A DNA stretch of 64,000 nt from Thiosocius sp963759055 (lineage in GTDB: Bacteria; Pseudomonadota; Gammaproteobacteria; Chromatiales; Chromatiaceae): contig CAVWYD010000013.1 of assembly GCA_963759055.1 (NCBI GenBank), forward strand, positions 62,001 to 126,000, written 5' to 3'. Position 1 is the first letter of the stretch, and every line of letters begins with the position of its first letter. Positions 8,761 to 18,545 of this stretch are shown piece by piece. The position numbers were made by a program, and so were the translations under genes. The notes under the pieces are model-generated. The model was not told where the DNA came from. It did no database searches and saw only the letters and a program-made list of their open reading frames with translations.

Positions 8761-9906
8761 TCAACGCTGCTCGATCGGCACGAACTCCCGCGGCTCAGGC
8801 CCCGTGTATTTCGCGGACGGGCGGATCAGTTTGCCGTCCTCACGCTGCTCGATGACGTGGGCTCCCCAACCCGTCACGCGCGCAATGACAAACAAGGGGG
8901 TGAACATGTCAGTCGGCACATGCATCTGGTTGTAAGAAACGGCCGAGAACCAGTCGAGATTGGGGAACATCTTTTTGATCTCCCACATGACCGACTCGAT
9001 GCGTTCGGCTATGTCGAACATTTTCATGTCACCATTTTCTTCAGCCAGACCCAGTGCGACACGCTTGATCACGTCATTGCGTGGGTCACCGATGGTATAG
9101 ACGGGATGGCCGAAACCAATCACGATCTCTTTGTGAGCAACACGTTGACGAATATCGGCCTCGGCTTCATCGGCTGAGTGATAGCGGCTCTGGATATGAA
9201 AAGCCTCTTCATTGGCGCCACCATGCTTGGGACCACGCAGGGCGCCGATTGCGCCCGTTACCGCCGAGTACATATCCGAGCCGGTACCGGCGATCACGCG
9301 TGCTGTGAACGTGGATGCATTGAATTCATGCTCGGCGTAGAGATTCAGTGAGGTATGCATGGCCCGTACCCAGGATTCGGGCGGCTTCTCACCATGCAGG
9401 AGGTGCAGGAAATGCCCGCCCACAGAATCGTCGTCAGTTTCGACATCGATACGCTTGCCGTTCACAGAAAAGTGATACCAGTAAAGCAGCATCGAACCAA
9501 GGCTCGACATCAGGCGATCGATGATATTACGTGCCTCAGGTTCTGAATGATCCGGTTTCTCGGGCAGGCAGGCACCCAGAACCGAGCAGCCGGTGCGCAT
9601 GACATCCATCGGGTGTGACGAGGGTGGCAGCGCCTCAAGCGCCTGCTTCACCGACCCGGGAAGACCACGCAGGGACTTTAGTCTGCGCTTGTAATAGTCC
9701 AGCTCGGAGCGGGTGGGCAGTTTGCCGTAGATCAGCAGGTACGCGATCTCTTCAAATTCGCAGATCTCCGCAAAATGCAGAATATCGTAGCCGCGGTAAT
9801 GTAGATCGTTTCCGCTTCGCCCCACCGTGCAGATAGCGGTGTTGCCGGCCGCAGTTCCGGACAGCGCGACGGACTTCTTGGGTTTGGGTAATACAGGTTC
9901 ACTCAT
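8761..9906 (-). CDS. prpC: 2-methylcitrate synthase
   Basis: A 381-residue citrate synthase-family enzyme condensing propionyl-CoA with oxaloacetate. It has LRGPKHGGANEEAF (catalytic His region) and VIGFGHPVYTIGDPRN, both characteristic of the short, PrpC-type citrate synthases. The position between prpB and acnD settles methylcitrate over citrate as product. It would also have some citrate synthase activity, as is common in the family. Confidence 0.95.
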   Translation of the reverse strand: MSEPVLPKPKKSVALSGTAAGNTAICTVGRSGNDLHYRGYDILHFAEICEFEEIAYLLIYGKLPTRSELDYYKRRLKSLRGLPGSVKQALEALPPSSHPMDVMRTGCSVLGACLPEKPDHSEPEARNIIDRLMSSLGSMLLYWYHFSVNGKRIDVETDDDSVGGHFLHLLHGEKPPESWVRAMHTSLNLYAEHEFNASTFTARVIAGTGSDMYSAVTGAIGALRGPKHGGANEEAFHIQSRYHSADEAEADIRQRVAHKEIVIGFGHPVYTIGDPRNDVIKRVALGLAEENGDMKMFDIAERIESVMWEIKKMFPNLDWFSAVSYNQMHVPTDMFTPLFVIARVTGWGAHVIEQREDGKLIRPSAKYTGPEPREFVPIEQR

Positions 9907-9969
9907 TGCCGAACTCCTTTGTATCTCTTCCAGCGCAAATAGGTGTCTTCGAAGGACTGACCCGCGCGA

Positions 9970-10857
9970 TCAATTTGATTCTTCGGTCTCGAACAGCTGG
10001 TCGAGCTTCTGCTCAAAATCGTGGTAGCCAAGATAGTCGTACAGATCCATCCGACTCTGCATGATGTCGATCACGTTCTTCTGTGTACCTTCACCACGTA
10101 GCGTCTGGTAAACCTTAAGCGCAGCTGCATTTGCAGCGCGGAACGCGGAAAGCGGATACAGGGCGATACTGACATTCACACTGGCCAGCTCATCGGTCGT
10201 AAACAGCGGCGTGGCGCCAAACTCGGTGATGTTCGCCAAGACCGGCACCTTCACCGCGTCAACGAACTCTCGATACTGCGGCAGCTCATTCATCGCTTCC
10301 GGGAAGATCATGTCGGCACCTGCCTCCACGCAGGCACAGGCACGATCGATGGCCGACTGCATTCCCTCGACCGCCAGTGCATCGGTACGGGCCATGATGA
10401 CGAATTCCGAATCGGTCTTTGCATCCACCGCCGCTTTGATCCGGTCGACCATCTCGGCCTGCGTCACAACCGCCTTGTTGGGTCGATGGCCACAACGCTT
10501 CTGTTGCACCTGATCCTCAATATGGATAGCGGCCGCACCACACTTCGTCATTTCGCGGACCGCCCGGGCGATATTGAACGCACCGCCCCAACCGGTATCC
10601 ACATCCACCAGGACCGGCAGGGTTGTGACGTCCGTGATACGTCGCAGGTCAGTCAGTACGTCTTCCATGGTCGTAATGCCCAGATCGGGAATACCGCAGG
10701 AACCCGCCGCCACACCACCACCCGAGATATACAGTGACTTGAAGCCGGACGCCTCGGCAAGGCGGGCATGGTAGGCATTAATCGCACCGACACATTGCAG
10801 CGGTTTTTCCACTGCGACTGCGTCTCTGAATTTCTTACCTGCTGATTCAATCGTCAT
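9970..10857 (-). CDS. prpB: methylisocitrate lyase
   Basis: A 295-residue PEP-mutase/isocitrate-lyase superfamily enzyme splitting 2-methylisocitrate into pyruvate and succinate. The KRCGH catalytic signature lies in HIEDQVQQKRCGHRPNK, and the metal-binding DVDTGWG segment is present. The ATG at 10857 matches the family's length (about 290-296) and has AGGTG upstream; the open frame extends 12 codons further without a ribosome site. It sits behind the GntR regulator gene and ahead of prpC. Confidence 0.95.
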   Translation of the reverse strand: MTIESAGKKFRDAVAVEKPLQCVGAINAYHARLAEASGFKSLYISGGGVAAGSCGIPDLGITTMEDVLTDLRRITDVTTLPVLVDVDTGWGGAFNIARAVREMTKCGAAAIHIEDQVQQKRCGHRPNKAVVTQAEMVDRIKAAVDAKTDSEFVIMARTDALAVEGMQSAIDRACACVEAGADMIFPEAMNELPQYREFVDAVKVPVLANITEFGATPLFTTDELASVNVSIALYPLSAFRAANAAALKVYQTLRGEGTQKNVIDIMQSRMDLYDYLGYHDFEQKLDQLFETEESN

Positions 10858-10956
10858 ATTTTCACCTGGTGTCTTATGGCTACAGAGGTGCACAGAAGAA
10901 CCGCCGTGAGTAGGTCGGGCTGTGCCCTACGCGTTGCAGTATCTCTGAGTCCGGTC

Positions 10957-11652
10957 CTAGTTGTGCACGGCCAGCAGCCGTTCAACATTTTCACGCGAGG
11001 CGCGGATATGCGCCCGCATCATCAATTCCGCCATCTCAGCGTCGCGTCGTTCGATCGCATCGACGATATGTTCGTGCTCAACAAACGCACGAGGCCCTCG
11101 TTTGCTCGACATGCCGAACTGGTAGCGGTACAGCCTCACCAGGTGATAGAGATCGTTACAGAGCAGGTTGATCATGCGCGTGTTGTGGCTCCCCTGGACT
11201 ATCCGGTAATGGAAATCCAGATCACCTTCACGCTGAAAATACGCATGCTCGGTATCACGCTCGATCTGCTCCCGGTGCTGCCCAAGCAGCCGACGCAGGT
11301 CCGCGATCTCCTCATCGCTCATGTGCTTAGCCGCCAGGCGGGCGGCCATTCCCTCCAAGGCCTCGCGAACATGGAAAATCTCGATCAGCTGACTGCTGCT
11401 GAGCGTGACAACGCGGGCGCCCACGTTCGGTCGCCGCACCACCAAACCGCACGCCTCAAGTCGGCCAATCGCCTCGCGCAGCGGCCCACGGCTGATGCCG
11501 TATGCACGCGCCAACTCGGGTTCGCTGATCTTGCTGCCAGCCGGAATATCACCTTCGACAATGGCCTCTTTGATCAGAGAAAAAATGCGATCAGGGATCG
11601 TCGTGTTCTCTGCCTCGGGTAGGACGATGTCTAGCGGTGTCATTGCAATCAT
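10957..11652 (-). CDS. GntR-family (FCD) regulator of the methylcitrate operon
   Basis: A 231-residue GntR/FCD transcription factor. The N-terminal winged helix includes GSKISEPELARAYGISRGPLREAIGRLEACGLV (split: helix-turn-helix at about residues 36-68), and the C-terminal FCD all-helical ligand domain follows. Its gene starts two bases after the prpE stop and precedes prpB, the usual place for the GntR-type prp regulator in Pseudomonas-like operons. The likely ligand is 2-methylcitrate or a related acid (inference). Two TTGTCGACA-type palindromes upstream of prpE are the probable operators. An alternative start is the ATG at 11643. Confidence 0.9.
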   Translation of the reverse strand: MIAMTPLDIVLPEAENTTIPDRIFSLIKEAIVEGDIPAGSKISEPELARAYGISRGPLREAIGRLEACGLVVRRPNVGARVVTLSSSQLIEIFHVREALEGMAARLAAKHMSDEEIADLRRLLGQHREQIERDTEHAYFQREGDLDFHYRIVQGSHNTRMINLLCNDLYHLVRLYRYQFGMSSKRGPRAFVEHEHIVDAIERRDAEMAELMMRAHIRASRENVERLLAVHN

Positions 11653-11653
11653 C

Positions 11654-13549
11654 TCAGGACTTCGCGTAACCGAGCCCCTGCAGCGCCTCTCTGACCTCGT
11701 CCAGGATTGCCGGGTCGTCGATCGTCGCCGGCATCTTGTAATCCTCGGCGTCTGCAATCTTGACCATGGTGCCACGCAGGATCTTGCCGGAACGCGTCTT
11801 GGGCAGGCGCTTGACAACCGCCACCAGCTTGAAAGCCGCAACCGGTCCAATCTGCTCGCGCACCCGCTTGACCAATTCTGCCGCGACCTCTTTCGAATCG
11901 CGGTCGACACCGGCCTTGAGTACGACCAGGCCCAGCGGCATCTGGCCCTTGAGCGCATCGGCCACGCCGATCACAGCACATTCGGCCACATCCTGATGTC
12001 CCGCGAGCACCTCTTCCATACCGCCGGTCGACAGGCGATGACCAGCCACATTGATCACGTCATCGGTGCGGCTCATGATCCAGAGGTAGCCGTCGGCGTC
12101 GCAATAACCGGCGTCACCGGTCAAGTAGTAACCGGGATACTTCGTCAGATAGGAATTGATGAAACGCTGATCGTTGCCCCAAAGGGTAGGCAGGCATGAT
12201 GGCGCCATCGGCAGTTTGATCACGATATTGCCCATCTCGCCATCCGGCATCTCGTCTCCCTCTTCGGACAGAATACGGACGTCGTAGCCGGGCATCGCCA
12301 CCGTCGGCGAACCAGGCTTGATCTCCATGGGCTCGATGCCCATCGGGTTGGCGGCGATGGCCCAACCGGTCTCGGTCTGCCACCAGTGGTCAATTACGGG
12401 TTTCTGCAGATTGTCACGTGCCCAGAACAGGGTGTCGGGGTCACAACGCTCGCCGGCAAGGTATAACGCCTGCATGCACGAAAGATCGTACTTCTTGACG
12501 TACGCGCCCTCCGGATCCTCTTTCTTGATCGCACGGAATGCAGTCGGCGCGGTGAACAGCACTTTGACCCCGTACTCACTGATCACGCGCCAGAAGGCAC
12601 CAGGATCAGGCGTACCCACCGGCTTGCCCTCGTACATCAGCGTGGTACAGCCTGCGAGCAGGGGTGCGTAAACTATATAGCTGTGCCCGACCACCCAACC
12701 GACGTCCGAGGCAGCCCAGTAGGCATCACCAGCCTCGACGTTGTAGATATTCTTCATGGTCCAATGCATGGCGACTGCATGGCCACCGTTGTCGCGAACC
12801 ACACCCTTCGGCTCACCGGTGGTACCCGACGTATACAGAATGTAGAGCGGATCGGTCGCCTCCACGGCGACGCACTCGGCCGGCTGGGCCTCTGCAACTG
12901 CAGCGTCCCAATCAAGATCTCGCCCTTCGATCAGGGGTGCCTCCGCCTGTGGGCGCGCCTTGATGATGCAGGCGGAAGGTTTATGGGTCGAGAGCTGTAT
13001 CGCCTCATCCAGCAGCGGCTTGTAGACCACCACCCGATTCGGCTCTATGCCGCAGGAGGCACTGACAATGACTTTGGGCTTGGCATCATTGACGCGGGTT
13101 GCGAGCTCATTGGCGGCAAAGCCACCAAAGACCACCGAGTGAATCGCACCCAGGCGAGCCGATGCGAGCATGGCGATCGCCGCCTCGGGGATCATCGGCA
13201 TATAGATAAGCACACGGTCGCCCCTTTGCACGCCCTGTGCACGCAGGGCACCGGCAAAGGCGGCAACTTCGTCACGCAGTGCCGCGTAACTGTAGGTCTT
13301 CTTCTGGCCGGTAACGGGAGAATCGTAGATCAGGGCCGCTTGTTCACCCCGGCCCGCCTCTACATGGCGGTCAATGGCGTTGTAACAGGTGTTCAGCATG
13401 CCGCCGACAAACCACTTTGGCACCGGTTTCGCATCAAGATCGAGCACCTTGTCCCAGGGCTTTTCCCAGTGCAGCGCCGCAGCGGCTTCGCCCCAGAATC
13501 CGTCCGGGTCCGCGAGTGAACGTTCGTAGAGTGCCTTGTAGTTGCCCAT
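11654..13549 (-). CDS. prpE: propionyl-CoA synthetase
   Basis: A 631-residue acyl-CoA synthetase (ANL superfamily) activating propionate. The P-loop-like motif LYTSGTTGEPKGVVRD, the adenylation motif YYLTGDAGYCDADGY and the C-terminal catalytic Lys in KTRSGKILRG (target of reversible acetylation in this family) are all present. Length and the MGNYKALYERSLADPDGFW start fit PrpE rather than acetyl-CoA synthetase. It is the first gene of the leftward prp operon and is followed almost without gap by the GntR regulator. Confidence 0.93.
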   Translation of the reverse strand: MGNYKALYERSLADPDGFWGEAAAALHWEKPWDKVLDLDAKPVPKWFVGGMLNTCYNAIDRHVEAGRGEQAALIYDSPVTGQKKTYSYAALRDEVAAFAGALRAQGVQRGDRVLIYMPMIPEAAIAMLASARLGAIHSVVFGGFAANELATRVNDAKPKVIVSASCGIEPNRVVVYKPLLDEAIQLSTHKPSACIIKARPQAEAPLIEGRDLDWDAAVAEAQPAECVAVEATDPLYILYTSGTTGEPKGVVRDNGGHAVAMHWTMKNIYNVEAGDAYWAASDVGWVVGHSYIVYAPLLAGCTTLMYEGKPVGTPDPGAFWRVISEYGVKVLFTAPTAFRAIKKEDPEGAYVKKYDLSCMQALYLAGERCDPDTLFWARDNLQKPVIDHWWQTETGWAIAANPMGIEPMEIKPGSPTVAMPGYDVRILSEEGDEMPDGEMGNIVIKLPMAPSCLPTLWGNDQRFINSYLTKYPGYYLTGDAGYCDADGYLWIMSRTDDVINVAGHRLSTGGMEEVLAGHQDVAECAVIGVADALKGQMPLGLVVLKAGVDRDSKEVAAELVKRVREQIGPVAAFKLVAVVKRLPKTRSGKILRGTMVKIADAEDYKMPATIDDPAILDEVREALQGLGYAKS

Positions 13550-13665
13550 ATCTTCCCCCTTTGAATTGATGCCGAGCCCGTCAATGCCTGCGGGCGAATT
13601 TTATTCCCGGCGAGGACCCCTTCCATTTTGCTCAAAAAGAGCCCGGATCGGGCCAGCCGATTTAG

Positions 13666-13677
13666 ATTGTCGACAAT
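13666..13677. promoter_or_regulatory. GntR/FCD-type operator, perfect palindrome
   Basis: ATTGTCGACAAT is a perfect 12-bp palindrome of the TTGTCGACAA type often found as FCD-subfamily GntR operators. It lies 117 bases before prpE and is probably the site for the regulator encoded in the same operon. Confidence 0.6.
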
Positions 13678-13738
13678 ACTAGCTGTTTTGATCCTGATTT
13701 CGAGTCATAAAGCAGGTTATTACTATTGTTTTTTTACT

Positions 13739-13750
13739 ATTGTCGACATT
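13739..13750. promoter_or_regulatory. second GntR/FCD-type operator
   Basis: ATTGTCGACATT, one mismatch from the perfect palindrome at 13666. The centres are 73 bp apart, close to seven helical turns, which would place two bound dimers on the same DNA face. Confidence 0.55.
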
Positions 13751-13868
13751 TAGAAAGCATATCCATCGGGCGACCGGCCCAAGGCAATACGCCTTCTCTA
13801 GGAACGAAAACCCCGTTGACACCCTGATTCACACGCACGCCAGCAGCCCTCTGCGGACCGCGGCGGCC

Positions 13869-16242
13869 TCATTCAGTCTTTGACTCTCCGGCAATGTAGA
13901 GCCAGGTATCAATGACGGTATCAGGGTTCAGGGAGATACTGCTGATTCCCCGCTCCAGCAGCCATTTGGCCAGATCGGGATGATCAGATGGTCCCTGTCC
14001 GCAGATACCAACGTATTTGTCGGCCTTGCGGCAGGCGGTGATCGCCATATCCATCATCTTCAACACCGCCGGATTGCGCTCGTCGAAACTGTGCGCGATC
14101 AGACCGGAGTCGCGATCCAGGCCCAGAGTCAGCTGGGTCATGTCGTTGGAGCCGATAGAGAAACCATCAAAATATTGCAGGAACTCTTCGGCCAGCACGG
14201 CGTTCGAGGGCAGTTCGCACATCATGATCACACGCAGGCCTTTTTCGCCGCGTTTCAGTCCGTTCTCCTCCAGCAGGCCCACAACCCCCTCGGCCTCTTT
14301 CAAGGTGCGCACGAATGGGATCATGATCTCGACATTGTCGAGCCCCATTTCCTCACGCACCCGCCGGATGGCCTCGCATTCCATGTCGAAACAGGCTCGG
14401 AAGCTGGGCGCAAGGTAACGCGAGGCCCCGCGGAAGCCGATCATCGGGTTCTCTTCCTCGGGCTCATAAAGGGTCCCGGCCACCAGATTGGCGTATTCAT
14501 TCGACTTGAAGTCCGACATCCGCAGAATGACCGTTTTCGGATAAAAAGCCGCGGCGATACTTGATATGCCCTCAACCACCCGCTTGATGAAGAATTCGCG
14601 TGGATCGCCATAGGCTGCGATGCGTTCCTCGATCTCGGCGCGCACATCGGCCGGCACACGATTGAGTTGCAACAGTGCCTGCGGGTGAATTCCGACCATG
14701 TTGTTGATGATGAACTCCAGGCGCGCGAGCCCCACCCCGGCGTTCGGGATCTGGGCAAAGCTGAAAGCGCGCTCAGGATTGCCGACATTCATCATCACCT
14801 TGACCGACACTTCCGGCATGCTGTCGAGCTCGATGCGCTTGAGTTCGAAATCCAGCATCCCGTCGTAGACCAGACCGGTATCACCTTCGGCACAGGAGAC
14901 GGTCACCGGCTGACCGTCTTTCACCTTTTCCGTCGCATCACCGCATCCGACTACCGCAGGCACGCCGAGTTCGCGGGCAATGATGGCGGCATGACAGGTT
15001 CGCCCACCACGATTGGTCACGATCGCCGAGGCGCGCTTCATGATCGGCTCCCAGTCGGGGTCGGTCATATCGGTTACCAGCACATCGCCATCACTCACCG
15101 AATCCATGTCATCCAGACTCTTGATGACGCGGGCAGGGCCGGCCCCGATGCGCGCGCCGATCGAGCGCCCCTCGACCAGCACCTCCGACTTGGCCTTCAT
15201 CTCGTAGCGCTCGATCACATTGCCCGTGCGGCTCTGTACCGTTTCCGGACGCGCCTGAACCACATACAGCTGGCCATCGAGGCCATCCAGGGCCCATTCG
15301 ATATCCATCGGGCGACCGTAATGCTGCTCAATCCGTATCGCCTGGCGCGCGAGTTCTTCCACCTGTTCGTCGCTGAGACAGAACATGCGACGGTCGGCCT
15401 CATCTACGGGAACCGTCGTGACCGGTTCGTCCCCTTCGCTGGCATAGATCATCTTGATCGCCTTGCTGCCGACGTTGCGGCGCAGGATCGCCGGTCGACC
15501 CGCCGCCACGGTCGGCTTGTGCACATAGAACTCGTCCGGATTGACGGCACCCTGGACAACCATTTCGCCAAGCCCGTAGCTTGCAGTCACAAACACCGCA
15601 TCACGGAAACCGCTCTCGGTATCCAGCGTGAACATCACACCGCTCGCACCGATATCCGAACGGATCATCTTCTGGATACCCGCCGATAACGCCACCTGAG
15701 AATGATCGAATCCCTGGTGTACCCGATAGGAGATTGCGCGATCGTTGAACAGCGAGGCAAACACCTCGTGGATCCGGGTTTTGATATCCGCCAGGCCGGA
15801 GACGTTGAGCACGGTCTCCTGCTGACCCGCAAAGGAGGCATCCGGCAGATCTTCCGCGGTTGCGGAAGATCGCACAGCCCAGGTCACTTCCGTACCGTAC
15901 TCCTTTTCGAGCCGCGTATAGGCGTCTTCGATGGCCGAATCCAGGGCGGACGGGAACGGCGTATCCATGCACCCACTGGCGAATCTCTCTGCCGGTCGAC
16001 ACGAGTTTTCCCACATCGTCGACATCCAGTTCATCCAGGGTCGTGTTGATACGGTCAGCCAGGCCTTCGTGCGCAAGGAACTCACGATAAGCATGCGCTG
16101 TGGTGGCAAAACCGCCGGGGACTTTAACACTGCCGTCCGCCGTCAGGTTGCGCAGCATTTCGCCCAGAGATGCATTCTTGCCACCCACTCGGTCGACATC
16201 GCTCATCTCGACCTCATGCAGCCACAGGATGTGTTCGCTCAT
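13869..16242 (-). pseudogene. ppsA: phosphoenolpyruvate synthase, interrupted by one single-base frameshift
   Basis: PpsA makes PEP from pyruvate and ATP in gluconeogenesis. The first about 92 residues (from MSEHILWLHEVEMSDVDRVG to REIRQWV) are in one frame and the remaining roughly 700 in another. The join falls at about 15966-15974, where removing one base restores QWVMDTPFP, the family sequence. Corrected length is about 790 residues, as in E. coli. The rest is intact, with the swivelling catalytic His in GGRTCHAAIIAREL and VRSSATAEDLPDASFAGQQE in the ATP-binding part. One base too many in a core enzyme suggests a sequencing error, but true inactivation is possible. It follows ppsR by 21 bases. 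Confidence 0.9.
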
Positions 16243-16263
16243 TGTTTTGTCTACCTTGCCGGC

Positions 16264-17073
16264 CTAAAGGCCCTTCTTTATTAGTGAAGCCAATTCTTCA
16301 ATCGACTGCGTCGTGGAATCCAAAACGGTAAAACCGTAACGGTGAAACATATCCTGCGCCATCTGCACCTCCTTGTAGCAGCGGCGCAAGGATGCGTAGT
16401 CACTGTTTGGACGGCGCAACTCGCGAATTGCTGCCAGTCGCTCCGGCTCGATCGTCAATGCAAAAATCTTGTGCTTGTACGCCAGCAACTCGTCCGGCAG
16501 GTCGCCGTTTTCAAAATCCTCTTCCGTAATCGGATAGTTCGCCGCGCGCATACAGAAATGCAATGCCAGATAAAGACAGGTCGGAGTCTTTCCGGAACGG
16601 GACACACCCACAAGGATGACATCCGCCTGGTCGAACTTGTTCAGACGCATGCCGTCGTCATTGTTCAACGCATAGTTGATGGTGTCGATGCGCGCCTCAT
16701 AGTTGTCCGGGTTGTTCTGGCCATGACTCATCCCTGACTGCCTTGAGGGCTCGAGGCCGATTGCCTCGATCAGGTCCGGCATAAACCGATCGAAAAGCTC
16801 GAAATAGCGACACTCCGAGTGTTTCAGCACGGCGTTGATTTCCTCATCCACCATGGTCGCGAAAACGATCGGCTTCTTTCCTTCAGCCTCCGCGCGGTGT
16901 GCAAACTCGTTGGCCAGGGCCTGCGCCTTGTCGCGGGTGTTGATGAACGGGGTGTACTTGATGCTGAAACGCGCGCTGTCAAATTGAGACAGCAGGCTGT
17001 GACCATAAGCCTCCGCCGTGATCCCAGTGCTTTCCGAGACGAAATAAACCGACCGGGTCAGATCCTCAGTCAT
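16264..17073 (-). CDS. ppsR: PEP synthase regulatory protein (bifunctional kinase/pyrophosphorylase)
   Basis: A 269-residue DUF299/PpsR protein that switches PEP synthase off and on by ADP-dependent phosphorylation and phosphate-dependent dephosphorylation of a Thr next to the catalytic His. It shows the family start RSVYFVSESTGITAEAYG and the P-loop GVSRSGKTPTCLYLA at about residue 155. It lies directly upstream of ppsA, and its start overlaps the end of the oxidoreductase gene by 8 bases, so the three genes likely form one operon. Confidence 0.95.
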   Translation of the reverse strand: MTEDLTRSVYFVSESTGITAEAYGHSLLSQFDSARFSIKYTPFINTRDKAQALANEFAHRAEAEGKKPIVFATMVDEEINAVLKHSECRYFELFDRFMPDLIEAIGLEPSRQSGMSHGQNNPDNYEARIDTINYALNNDDGMRLNKFDQADVILVGVSRSGKTPTCLYLALHFCMRAANYPITEEDFENGDLPDELLAYKHKIFALTIEPERLAAIRELRRPNSDYASLRRCYKEVQMAQDMFHRYGFTVLDSTTQSIEELASLIKKGL

Positions 17074-17905
17074 ACAGATATTCCAACCAGTGGCCGTCGC
17101 TTACCAATGCGTTTTTTGCCTCCTGCCAGCGCCCCGGAAGCCGAAGGTGCTGCGACATGGCTTCATCCATCGCCGCGGCGACAGAGCGATAACCGGCGAG
17201 ATAGACATAGACACCGCCCTGGCCCATCAGACGCCACATGGCATCCATGTGCGCAGTCCGGCTCCCGGCATGGTCGAGCGCAGTGGCCGAATATCGGGTC
17301 TTCAGCGCCTGAAAGGCACGTTGAGTGGCACCGTCGAAATACTGATCCTGATCTGCACCCGGCTCATTCAGATAGAGGTTTTCCAGACCGGTATCACGTC
17401 CCTCCAGCATCAGTACCTTGCCCATCCAGTCGAGCCTGCGTTCCTGCACCTTGTGCGCCAGCCAACGGAACGGAACCATGCCACAGCCTGCGCCGATTAA
17501 AATCATGTTGCTACGCGAACCCATGGGCGGATAAAAGGGATACGCAAAGGGGCCATACACCGTCACCGTGTCGCCCAGATCCAATCCCGTCAGGTGATGA
17601 GCGACTCCAGTCTCATCGGAAACGCCATGATCACGGACGTAAATGGTGATATCGATCGAATCTTCGAATGGCACCTCACCGACAGATTCGATCGAATAGC
17701 GGCGCAGACCAGTTTTGACGTCTTCCGCACCGAAGCCGGGCGCCAAAAAACCGATATCGGTACCGGTATCAAACTGTCGTCCGTGCGGCAGAAGGTTGAA
17801 CATCAACTTGATAACCGGCCGGCAGCCTGGATGATCCACCACTATGGACCGGTGTACCACCCGCGCGACAATCGGATCATCGACCGGTGCATCAGGTCTG
17901 CTCAT
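17066..17905 (-). CDS. ferredoxin-NADP reductase-like flavoprotein
   Basis: A 279-residue protein of the ferredoxin-NADP+ reductase superfamily. RRYSIES (about residues 68-74) is the FAD-binding RxYS motif. ILIGAGCGMVPFRWLA is the pyridine-nucleotide phosphate-binding loop, with the family's conserved Cys-Gly. The C-terminus (SDGHWLEYLYD) ends in an aromatic, as in plant-type FNRs. The partner is unknown: ferredoxin or flavodoxin reduction is the family norm. Placement directly upstream of ppsR-ppsA is unusual and may tie reductant supply to gluconeogenesis (inference). Confidence 0.75.
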   Translation of the reverse strand: MSRPDAPVDDPIVARVVHRSIVVDHPGCRPVIKLMFNLLPHGRQFDTGTDIGFLAPGFGAEDVKTGLRRYSIESVGEVPFEDSIDITIYVRDHGVSDETGVAHHLTGLDLGDTVTVYGPFAYPFYPPMGSRSNMILIGAGCGMVPFRWLAHKVQERRLDWMGKVLMLEGRDTGLENLYLNEPGADQDQYFDGATQRAFQALKTRYSATALDHAGSRTAHMDAMWRLMGQGGVYVYLAGYRSVAAAMDEAMSQHLRLPGRWQEAKNALVSDGHWLEYLYD

Positions 17906-18053
17906 TCGCTTAACCCCTTAGTGTTGTTTTATTAACCAGGCCAAGCCTGGAGAGTCAACTTCCCTGGGCTTATCTCGCGCCAAGCTCCAGATCCGACCAG
18001 GCCCGAGCGCCGCTCACGAAATGTTGAATTGTCGCATTAAAGCTGGTGCCGCT

Positions 18054-18536
18054 CTACGGCAGCAGGGCTGCATCACTGCAGACAATGCCGTCTTCATCGG
18101 CATACAGGTATTCTCCTGGGACAAAGGTGACACCGGCGAAACGGACCACGACATCGCGTTCCCCGACCCCTTTCTTAACGCTCTTGAGAGGATGGGTTCC
18201 GAGGGCCTTGACTCCCAGATCCATGCCCGCGATCTCGGCGGAATCTCGGATCAGCCCATACATCAGGACACCTGACCAGCCTTTCGCGACAGCCTTGGCC
18301 GCCAGCAGATCACCCAACATGGCGCAGCGCCTGGATCCTCCGGCGTCCACGACCAGCACCCTGCCCTCACCAGGCTCCGCCACAGCCTCCCTGACGAGCG
18401 AGTTGTCCTCGAAACACTTTATCGTTGAGATCTGGCCAAAAAATCGCGGTCGTCCACCGAAGCTCGAGAAACCCGGCTCACAAATCTGTAGTGAATCCGG
18501 ATATTCATCGCATAAATCTGCTGTCTTGAAACTCAT
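18054..18536 (-). CDS. rraA: RraA-family protein (ribonuclease E activity regulator A type)
   Basis: A 160-residue RraA-family protein. The start MSFKTADLCDEYPD and the glycine-rich VLVVDAGGSRRCAMLGDLLA are characteristic. RraA binds RNase E and lowers its activity in E. coli; some family members are instead metal-dependent aldolases (HMG/CHA aldolase type). Length favours the RraA subgroup. It lies 9 bases behind aceK, so it is probably cotranscribed with the glyoxylate shunt genes. Confidence 0.85.
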   Translation of the reverse strand: MSFKTADLCDEYPDSLQICEPGFSSFGGRPRFFGQISTIKCFEDNSLVREAVAEPGEGRVLVVDAGGSRRCAMLGDLLAAKAVAKGWSGVLMYGLIRDSAEIAGMDLGVKALGTHPLKSVKKGVGERDVVVRFAGVTFVPGEYLYADEDGIVCSDAALLP

Positions 18537-18545
18537 GGTAGCCGT

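Larger units (their letters stand above)
13550..13868. other. regulatory intergenic region upstream of prpE
   Basis: About 320 bases without a credible gene between the ppsA stop and the prpE start. The central part (about 13660-13760) is AT-rich and carries the two palindromes listed separately; the leftward prpE promoter should be here. I could not fix a confident -35/-10 pair; TAGTAT just upstream of the inner operator (leftward) is a possible -10. No terminator for ppsA is visible in the first bases after its stop. Confidence 0.6.
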
